This document shows positions 55,786 through 64,000 of a stretch of 64,000 bases of DNA, in pieces. Origin of the DNA: Stemphylium vesicarium (Eukaryota > Ascomycota > Dothideomycetes > Pleosporales > Pleosporaceae); the NCBI GenBank assembly GCA_004380135.1, contig QXCR01000128.1, positions 20,351-84,350 of the forward strand. The letters are read 5' to 3'. The stretch's first letter is position 1, and each line of letters starts with the position of its first letter. The notes below the pieces were generated by a model, which searched no databases, had not been told where the DNA came from, and worked only from the letters and a program-made list of their open reading frames with translations. The translations under genes and the position numbers were made by a program.

Positions 55786-56513
55786 ATGTGGGGTGCAGTA
55801 TAGACAGGGTGGCGCGAAGCAGACGCTCGACCTTTAGTTGCAATGTTTTTGCTGTGACATGTTTTAGTAGTCCAGGGGTATTCCTAAATCTTACCTGTTA
55901 TTGAATAATGACAAACGCTGAATCTCAGAGTGTGCCGAAACTTAACAACGTGTCATGCCTCCGATAAGTATTCCGCTCTGTCAGAATAATTCAAGGCAGC
56001 ACTCAATAGTCCGTTCTATAGTGAGCTAGCTTTCAGCCGTGATTGCCACGGTTCAGTTCAAATTCAACGCTCAGGGCTGCCTCCAGGACGATGGTCATGA
56101 TAGCGACAGATAGAAACTTCGGTTGGCAGGCGATCCAATACAGGACGAAAATACTGGTGCGTCGAGCTAAGCACTATTCGACCGGCTGGGGCGATCATGG
56201 CACTCAGAACAATTTTTGTTTCGCCACAGTATGACCGATGGAGACCGATTGTATTCGTACGCAAGCATTTTCGAGGATACCTTGATTAACGTATGTCCGC
56301 TTGTTAACTCCGTTCAATGCTAGCTAGCTGTGCTCTGGACGGAGGTATTCTCGGTGGAGAATCGCTTACGCTATCTATCGATATTGGGTTGAGAATGGTG
56401 TCTAACATGCCACGTACCACTACATTCAGGTTCATGTATAAATTGATGCAGTCACGGCGCTGGAACGGAGTCAACACCGCTCACTCAATTGACTTTACTA
56501 TCTTCTCTACACA
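55786..56513. other. Intergenic
   Basis: Between the NTF2-like and SDR genes. No supported gene. Confidence 0.5.
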
Positions 56514-57576
56514 ATGGCAACCAACAAGTACACCAAAGCGCATCTGGACACCAAGGGACCGGGAGACGCTCGTCCCACTGCCGAAGATATTCTCAAAGAT
56601 GAGGGCCTTGAAGGCAAGCTGACGGACAAGTTCATACTGGTTACTGGTGCATCGGCCGGCATCGGTGTCGAGACCGTTCGGATCCTCGCCAAGACCGGTG
56701 CAACAGTATTCGCAGCCGCCCGAGATGTGAAGAAGGCAGAAAATGCTCTTGCCGGCTTTGAAGGCAATATTGAGCTGCTAAAATTAAACCTCGCATCGCT
56801 AAGCAGCGTACGCGAGGCCGCGGCCGATTTCCTGAAGCGAAGCGGCGGCAAGCTCAACATCATGGTGAACAATGCCGGCGTCATGGCGCTACCCAATAGA
56901 AACGTTACCGAAGATGGCTTTGAGGGACAATTCGGTACAAATCATCTGGGTAAGGGGCTCTGACTTGGGCTTTTCGCAATGCCACGATCCTTCACTGACC
57001 TCGTTTGCAGGCCACTTCTTACTGTTCCAGCTCCTTAAGCCAGCCCTCTTCGCTTCTTCTACACCATCATTCAACTCACGTGTCGTTGCCCTCAGCTCTT
57101 CTGCTCATCGCATGTCTGGAATTCGTCCCGACGACTACAATTTCGAAAAGACCCCTTACAATGAGTGGGCTGCCTATGGTCAATCGAAGACTGCGAACCT
57201 CTATTTCTCTAATGCAATCGAAAGATACTATGGCTCCAAGGGCCTGCACAGTGTAGCTGTTCATCCAGGGGTTATCGCGACAGAATTGAGCCGTCATTTG
57301 GATTCCTCCTTCTTGGAAAATATTGCCAAAGACCCTAAATTCGGCCTGCATCTGAAGTCTATTCCGCAGGGCGCCGCAACAACTGTACTAGCCGCGATTG
57401 GGAAGGACTACGAGGGTGTCGGACGCAGATACCTAGAGGATGCGGGTGAGTGGGGACTTGTGCAGGTCGAGAACGCATCGACTGAACCAGGACACGCCGC
57501 GTATGCGTTTGACGCTGGCTTGGAAGACCAGCTATGGAAGGATTCTTGCAAATTCGTTTCCGCCGAAAAGGACTAA
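56514..57576 (+). CDS. Short-chain dehydrogenase/reductase (retinol dehydrogenase/WWOX-like)
   Basis: Exons 56514-56949 and 57011-57576 give 333 residues. The cofactor motif is FILVTGASAGIGVETV (residues 40-55), followed by NIMVNNAGVMALP, and the join across the intron gives FGTNHLGHFLLFQLL, which is highly typical. The active site Ser is in VVALSSSAHRMSG and Tyr-x3-Lys in WAAYGQSKTANLYFSNA. HPGVIATELSRH is also conserved. The enzyme should use NADP(H) to reduce or oxidise a small hydrophobic carbonyl or alcohol; its substrate is unknown. It is the last intact gene before the AT-rich repeat block, about 0.8 kb away, and its codons show no RIP wear. Confidence 0.9.
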
Positions 57577-58406
57577 GACGGAGGTGAAGGCAACATTATT
57601 TTAAGGGTCCTAGAAGTATTGCTTTATAATTAATTCATATCAGAATCTTACTAGAATCTTTAAGATTCTATTCTAGTAACGTGCTAGGTAGGTACGCCGG
57701 ACACCCAGCTTCGTCAGACACCTAAAATCCCTAACATAGTTAGGAATTATAAAGGTTTAGATTTAGAGATCTGTAACACCCAAGCAGAAGGGCTGCAGTT
57801 GGAAGGATTTGGTCCTAACACGTTTGCTTCTTGCGCTCGCGCCTTGGCTAAGGTTCATGCTCTTAACCTGCGCTTTGCGCAGGGGAAGATTGGCAAAGGA
57901 TTGTTCTCTTTACTACCACCACACCTAGTGTAGTAATACAGCGCTATCCCCCACTATTCTATTACAGTGTGAAGCAAATACTATTGCCTATAACTGCTCC
58001 TCACAAGATCTACTTAATAGAATTATCTAAAGAAGTAATGTAGGCCAGGAAATAGCTAATTTAGGTAGTACAAGCTAATTATAACTCTATAGCATAACGT
58101 ACCTCACGGGTTAGCGAGACACCCGGGTTGGCGAGACACTTTTGCCAAGCCCCCACCAAACCCACGCTATTCTAGCGCAAAACAGCCCACTTTGGCCCTG
58201 TATAGAATAATGTAATCTAATGTATTATTAAGAGTCTACTTATACTACATACCTATACGTACGCGCGCTATACTTAGTCTAATTATACAGAGGTGTTCGA
58301 GGGAGCGCTTGTTAGCGCATCCTCTTTGGGACTAGCGTCCTTGTTCGGCTCGATTATCTCCCACGTTCGTAGCTCCCATAATACAACAACATAATGTTCG
58401 CATCAC
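57577..58406. other. Transition zone into the repeat block
   Basis: Mixed sequence without a gene, increasingly rich in TpA but with GC-rich islands. It contains a palindrome (57648-57679) and two related copies of a GACACCC...CGAGACAC-like motif (about 57690-57720 and 58110-58140), which suggests remnants of another element. Confidence 0.45.
57648..57679. repeat. Palindrome with 10-bp arms
   Basis: ttactagaat at 57648-57657 is answered by attctagtaa at 57670-57679 around a 12-nt centre that is itself nearly palindromic. It lies 70 bp downstream of the SDR stop. It could be a transcription-end hairpin or the terminal structure of a degraded element. Confidence 0.5.
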
Positions 58407-59679
58407 TGTTACGACCCGAAGTCAAAACGCTTACGACCACGCCGCAACCACGCCGCAACCGCGCCGCACGAGCAAGACCAGGATAGCGATCCTGCAAAAC
58501 GCTGACTATTAGCAGTCACGTGACTAATCACTATGCTAAGGACTATTACTAGGAGCGATCACGACTACTGCGATTATCGCTAGAAGTAATTATAATTATT
58601 ATAACTATTACTAGAAGTTATACTCTACTATTATTAAGAGTTACTATAACTATTATATAAGTATATAGCTATTAGATAGTATACCTTTATAGTTACTATA
58701 TTTAACTTTAAAATCTAAAAATTAGTATTTAATTCTTAAACTCTTAAGTTATTTATTAATCTTTATATTATACTTAACTTATCTTATTTATTACGCGCTT
58801 AGCTTATTTCTAAGAACTAACTTTAAAATTCTCTAAGAATAGACCTTTATACTTTAAATACTCTTAAAATAAGTAATATAGTAATAGATACTCTAAATAT
58901 AACTATAGACGCTACCTATACCTTAGTACGTAGTAATAAGCCTAACTTATATTATAGTAATTATAATAAGCTTAAAGCTTAGCTACTCTAAGTTAATAGA
59001 TATCTCTATATTAAAAGAAATAGAATTAATAATAATAATAAAGTTATATAGACTACTATCTTTCTTTATAGTAATATAGAGAAGTAGGCTAACTCTATTT
59101 TATACTAATATATAAATAATAATATTAATAATTAAGATAATATTAATCTTATTAATAACTAAAACGCCTTTAAAGCTAAGATAAAAGAAGTCTTTTTACT
59201 CTTTAAGAAATTAATAATTATAGAATAAAAGGTTTAGAGGCTTAGATAGACTAAGTCTACTACTAATTATATAACTAAGTTCTAATAATACTCTATAATT
59301 ATTAACTAGAATAATAATACTTTAATATAAATATATTAATAAGGTCTTAAGCTAACTATACGTAAGGAACTTATATAAAGTAAATCTAACCTTAATATAT
59401 TTAATAAACTTATAAATAAAGCTATTTAAATTAATAATAAGTTATATAAGCTTATACTAGAAGAAAGACTATTTAATTAAGAGACTTATATCTAAGAGCC
59501 TATAAATAACTAACTAAGATACTAGCCTTAATATTTATACCTAAACTAAGAACGTTAGTAAAGCTATATATTTTAAGTCCTTAGTATATACGCTATAAAT
59601 AGCTATAAGCCTATATACCTTAATAATATTAATAAGAGACTAAATTAGCTAAAGTTTTAGTATAATAAGAGTAAGAAGC

Positions 59680-59745
59680 TAATTACTTACTATATCTATA
59701 GTAAAGTAAGCTATATAGCATAGAACTATTATAGTAAAAATAAGA
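59680..59745 (+). pseudogene. Gag zinc-knuckle ghost
   Basis: Inside the Gypsy element the spacing of a CCHC knuckle is kept, but the Cys positions read Tyr and Gly reads Ser, as expected from G-to-A changes by RIP. Confidence 0.45.
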
Positions 59746-61689
59746 TTATATAATAAGTTACTATACTTAGAAAGGCTAGTAAACTAGCTAATAAATTATA
59801 AGAAGTTATTATAAAACCTATAATTAAATACTAAATAGATAGTAGAAAAGGTATTCTTAAAAGAATTAAAAATCTTATTATTATAAGAATTAAATATCTA
59901 GATAACTTACTCGCATCTAATAAAGAGTATAATATACTAAAAGAAGATATAGTAGAACTACTATATACTAAGTATAATAAAATAGCTATATTTAAAGAAA
60001 AATATTAACTAAGTACGCTTTATATAAGCCTACTAGAGATAGAGTTACTATTACTATAGATTAATAGCCTACTCTACTATCTTAATAAGAAATTAGTAGA
60101 CTATATTATAGAAATCTTAAATATTCTATAAATTATATAATAGTACTTCTATAATCTAGCTTATAAGATTAATTAAGATTAAGAAAATATTCTTCTAGAA
60201 ATTTAAAAGTTCTTACTAATACTAAAGAATCTTTAATAAGTTAAATAAGTACTATAAGTATAGAATAAACCTATAATTATATCTTCTAATAAAGATATCT
60301 AAGAAATAACTCTATATAGTATAAAATTAAATAGCTAAATAGTTAAGATTCTAGAACTAGATATTTAAGAGTTTATATAATACTCTTAGAATAATAAGCT
60401 TTTATAAGTTAAAAAAGTAAAAAAGTAATAGTTATAAAATTAATCTTAAAGTAAATAAAAGATTAATTAGATAAGCTAAGATACTATAGTTTAGTATTAG
60501 TATAATTTTTATAATCTTTACTATACTAAGTTATTATAAACTAGTTATACGTATAACTTTTATAAGACCTATTACTTAGAAAAGAAGAGATCTATATAGT
60601 CTTTAAAAAGAGTATATAGATTCCCTAATTATAAAATAAAATAAAATATATATATTAAAAATATATACCTAAAGCACCTATAGAATAAGTATAAGAATAC
60701 TTATTTCTTTAGTTATAAAGACCTATAAGATATTATCTAGATATAAACTATATATAAGATATAATATATTAATAACTCTATCTATAAATATAAAGAGTAT
60801 AACTAGTAAATATACCTAAGTAGCGTATATAATAAGTACTATAATATAAAAGAATTCTATAGATTTAGAACTAAGTCTTTTTTAGACTAGTAAATAGTTA
60901 AGAAGGCCTAGCTAAGAAGATTAATATAGTAAATCCCTTAGAACTTATTAAGCTACTAATATAGCTTAATAGAGTATAGATATATACTTTAATAGATTTA
61001 GAATAAAAGTAAACTATATTTTAGCGCACATAGTAGATAAAGCTAGACTTTAACTATTATAAAAATATTAATTATATCTACTATAAGTTACTAATAAATA
61101 ACTAATACTAAAAGAAAGTAAGATTATATATAAGGTTACTAATATAACGCTTAGTATCTAAGAGTACTAAAAAAGAATAAACCTAGACGTCTTTAGACTA
61201 GCTACCTATAATATTATATTAGAATTTTCTTAGTTATAAGAATATAACTTATAGATTAACTAGAAGTTAAAGAAATTCTTATTTAAGTATTATAAACTAA
61301 ACGTAACTATAAGCTAGCTTATATATTAACTAATTTTAATAATAAATAAGAGAAAAGTTTATAATATTACTAAAGAATAGTAAATCTTATATAAGAATAG
61401 CCTTAAGATATAAAAGTTTAACTTAATAAATACTAATAAGATATTCTTAAATTAAAAAGTTAAAGTTTTAAAGAAATATATAACTCTTAATATTCTAAAA
61501 AGGTATAAAGAATTTAAGTACCTCTTTATAAAAGTAGTAAATAGTAAAGTATTACTAAAGTATTAATCTTAGAATTATAAGATTATTTTAAAAAAAGAGA
61601 AAACTCTATCTTTTAAGTTAATATATTAACTATTAAAGATAGAATTTAAAGTACTAAGAAAGTAGCTAGATAAGAATCTAAAAAAAGAA

Positions 61690-62028
61690 TATATTAGACT
61701 TTTTATATTACTAGTAGAATTTCTAATACTTTTTATACTAAAGAAGAAGAGACTACTAAGAATATATATAGACTATTATAAGCTTAATAATATTATAATA
61801 AAGAATTAATATCTATTACTAAATATTATAGAACTTTAAAATTAATTATCTTAAGTAAGAATTTTTATAGTAATAGATCTATAAGATAGATACTACTTTA
61901 TTAGAATAAAGAAAAATAAAGAATAGAAAATAGTATTTTAAATAAAATATAAATATTATAAATATACTATTATACTTTTTAGGCTTATAAACGCCCTAGT
62001 AATATTTTAAGAACTTATTAATAATATA
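61690..62028 (+). pseudogene. Reverse transcriptase ghost of the Gypsy element
   Basis: The plus-strand translation keeps the order of Gypsy RT blocks: a FILLVEFLILFILKKKR-like counterpart of the PILFVPKKDG block, IDYYKLNNIIIKNQYLLL and an SKNFYSNR-like counterpart of the KLDLR block, then AYKRPSNIL where the PFGLTNAPATF segment belongs. Many residues are Ile, Tyr, Leu or Asn because of C-to-T and G-to-A change. It ends at the transposon insertion. Confidence 0.6.
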
Positions 62029-64000
62029 CAGTAGGGTGACAAAAAGAAAACAACCTAAAAAGAGTAACCTTTTTTAAAGCCATATAACTAGACATGTAGA
62101 CTAGCTAAAGCTAAGATTCTTAGTGTTTTAGAAAGTTAAGAACTTTTTGTTTAAGTTAGCTACTTTAGACGATTGCTTAGTAAGCAAATAGAGAATTCAA
62201 ATTAGCCTTAAACATAGAGTATAAAATAGCTCTAGCTTAGTCCAGCTACAACTTTTTATCTAGCGTATTAAAAGTTCTAAATTTTTTTTACGTAATACTA
62301 GCTTACGTTAAGATTACGTAAGCAGAATCATAGCCTTCTAGATTATCTAAGTAAAGTTTTAAAAATAGTTAAAGAAAAAGCACGCTAAAAAAAGACGCTA
62401 AAATTACGTAAGCTTCTTTTAGTCTAATTCTATATAGTCTTCTTTTTCTAAGTCTAATTTTTCTCTTCCGTATTTCCTCTCTATGTCTATAGAACTTTCG
62501 AAATTTAAAAAAGAAGTTTATACTTTATCTTTGCAATAACTCTCTACTAGTACTATTAGTACTATACTAGAAAAGCCTTCTAGATCTATTATAGACGCCT
62601 TACAACGTATTAAAAAGAAAAAAAATACTTCTACTACTTTTTTAAAGCCTAAATTAGGCCGCCCTTCTAAGATCTCTAAAAGAGCTACTAGAGTAGTTAA
62701 TAGAGATCTAGAACGTAGTCCTAAAAAGATAAATCGCCGTATTCTAGAAGAAAACAATTTAAAGTTTTCTACTAGAAGCCTATAACGCCTATTAAAAGCA
62801 GAGAAATACTCTATTTCTACTACTAAGAAAAAACAGCTTTTAAACAAAGAAAAAGCTAGTAACTGCAAGAAGTACGCTAAGAAGACTATAAAAATTTTGA
62901 AATTTATGAACTTTACTAAAGTTATATTTTTAGACGAGTCTTCTATACAGCGTAGGCACGGTGCCAGGCAAGAATACGTTAGAAAGAGAAGAAATAAGAG
63001 AACTAGGCCTAAACAAGTTTCTACAACTAATTCAAGTGAGTTTAAAAAAAATTCTAATAGGCTATATTTTTCTCCTAAAAATGTAGTACTTTTCTATTTT
63101 TTTAGAATATTTTTAGCTAGCTTACTAACTAAGTTATAGCCCGCGATATTACTATCTCTGTTTAGGGAGCTATTTGGTTAGGTAGAAGATCTAAGTTATA
63201 TATAACTAAGACTCCACAAGACACTAGGAGCTTTACAAATACAAGATATATACAAGAAGTTTTAACTCCTATAGTTAAACCCTTATTTAAAAGAGGTAAG
63301 AAAGCTCTTATTTATTTTTAAGTTTAAAAGACTATAACTTAGCTAATTCTTAATATTTTTTAAAAGTTTTTTAATATCTAGAAAGCTAATATATTGTTCT
63401 ATCTAGGGTGGAAATTTTAGTAAGATAATGCCAAGATCTACAAAACGCCAGCAGTTATTTCTTAGTTTTTAAGAAATAGGATTCCTCTCTTCGAGCATCC
63501 TACCTATAGCCCAGATCTAAATCCTATAGAAAACGTTTGGAGCTTACTTAAGAATAGGCTAGCAAGAAGGCCTAGTGCCTCTTTAGGCCTAGGTGCTAGT
63601 ACAAAAGTAGTAAATCTATTTAAAAAAGCAATTTTAGAGGAGTGGGAATAAATACCGCAAGAATCGATAGATAATTGTATTATATCTTTACCTAGACGTT
63701 ATAAGGTAGTTAAACTAGCTAAAGGCTGGTATACTAAGTACTAGTTACTAGATCTAGCTATTTCAATATACTAAAAGCTTAAAAAATAACTTTTTTATCT
63801 AACTACTGCAGAAACAAACAGAAAATCTTTTAATAAAGGTATATTATATAACTAAACGTATATAATAGCACATTGGATTTTTAGCAAAATCGATACTGTA
63901 AACAAAAAGTTGTAGCTTAGAAACGAGAGAGCTTTTTAGTAGACTCTAACACTACTAAGGTTACGCTAGTAAGAGCTTACTAAGCAACTGTTTAGAGACA
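62029..64000 (+). mobile_element. Tc1/mariner transposon inserted in the Gypsy element, RIP-degraded, right end outside
   Basis: The left terminus CAGTAGGGTGACAAAAAG starts at 62029 right after a TA (62027-62028), the target used by Tc1/mariner. The encoded transposase relic is described separately. Related motifs (gcttagtaagc and aactttttgttta) occur near 62150-62190 and, inverted, near 63900-63985, which suggests long subterminal inverted repeats. The right terminus was not found and should lie just beyond the window. Confidence 0.7.
62483..63744 (+). pseudogene. Tc1/mariner (DD34E) transposase relic
   Basis: The frame from ATG 62483 (MSIELSKFKKEVYTLSLQ) carries a helix-turn-helix-like part (KPKLGRPSKISKRATRVVNR) and the first catalytic Asp in FTKVIFLDESSIQRRHG. 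Further on, after several stops and frame changes, the second Asp is in DNAKIYKTPAVIS (63424) and the Glu in FEHPTYSPDLNPIENVWSLL (63529), with exactly 34 residues between them. The end reads RRYKVVKLAKGWYTKY before TAG at 63742-63744. DD34E with the PDLNPIENVW box is diagnostic. Stops show it is inactive, but it is less RIP-worn than the Gypsy around it. Confidence 0.8.

Larger units (their letters stand above)
58407..62028 (+). mobile_element. RIP-degraded Ty3/Gypsy retrotransposon (left part)
   Basis: The left end begins TGTTACGACCCGAAG at 58407, as an LTR would. The first about 150 bp keep normal GC; from about 58560 the sequence is extremely AT-rich with TpA everywhere. Despite many stops the plus-strand translation shows a gag zinc-knuckle ghost at about 59680-59745 (YYIYSKVSYIA, where a CCHC box would have Cys and Gly). 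Towards the right a reverse transcriptase ghost (about 61690-62028) reads KKKRLLRIYIDYYKLNNIII, then KNQYLLLNIIELKLIILSKN, matching the RT order known in Gypsy elements. The copy is broken at 62028 by the Tc1/mariner element. No frame is functional. Integrase and 3' LTR are not in the window. Confidence 0.7.

Noticed and set aside
62518..62868. 116-codon minus-strand frame in the AT-rich block
   Set aside because: Antisense to the Tc1/mariner transposase relic, whose motifs read on the plus strand.
1..64000. Bacterial features such as operons, CRISPR arrays or ribosome binding sites
   Set aside because: Spliced genes, an intron-bearing tRNA and RIP mark this as fungal nuclear DNA; no spaced repeat array is present.

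Overview
The window looks like nuclear DNA of a filamentous ascomycete. A Dothideomycete, probably Pleosporales, is an inference from gene style, not a proven placement. Evidence: short introns (about 45-270 nt) with GTRNGT donors and CTAAC/CTGAC-like branch sites, a Lys tRNA with an intron after position 37, fungus-specific families (HET, PTH11-like receptor, Zn2Cys6 factor, fungal F-box proteins), and an AT-rich block saturated with TpA as left by repeat-induced point mutation (RIP).

Layout. 1-5 kb: the N-terminus of a minus-strand gene cut by the window edge, a three-exon secreted protein, an F-box protein and tRNA-Lys(CUU). 6-12.5 kb: a P4-ATPase lipid flippase of the Drs2 type and a xylose reductase-like aldo-keto reductase whose 5' leader can encode a basic presequence. 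12.8-13.7 kb: two gene fragments on opposite strands that abut at their truncated N-terminal sides. 16-18 kb: a four-helix membrane protein and a second F-box protein. 20-23 kb: a Gln/Ser/Pro-rich protein and Sec61-beta, whose first coding exon is only the ATG. 23.7-30.4 kb: a PTH11-like receptor, an amino-acid/choline-type permease and an AMID-like FAD oxidoreductase. 32-38 kb: a Lys/Pro/Ala-rich protein, a decayed astacin metalloprotease and a decayed HET protein. 38.6-43.6 kb: an SDR, a type II haloacid dehalogenase and a membrane-anchored carboxylesterase. 44-48.5 kb: a broken RRM protein, an alpha/beta hydrolase and a kelch protein with an in-frame stop. 50-57.6 kb: a GH43 arabinanase, a hAT-type MITE with perfect ends, an SDR relic, a broken Zn2Cys6 factor, a divergent pair of secreted-protein genes and an intact SDR. 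57.6-64 kb: the AT-rich repeat block, a Gypsy retrotransposon interrupted in its reverse transcriptase by a DD34E Tc1/mariner element that runs off the window.

No single operon-like pathway is visible. The left half (to about 32 kb) is mostly housekeeping and transport. The right half is accessory in character: secreted hydrolases, self-recognition and regulatory genes, many carrying one or a few stops or frameshifts. Every premature stop I found is TAA or TAG and could arise by one CpA-to-TpA change, the RIP signature. That fits leakage of RIP from repeats, but the ancestral alleles are not visible here, so it remains a hypothesis.
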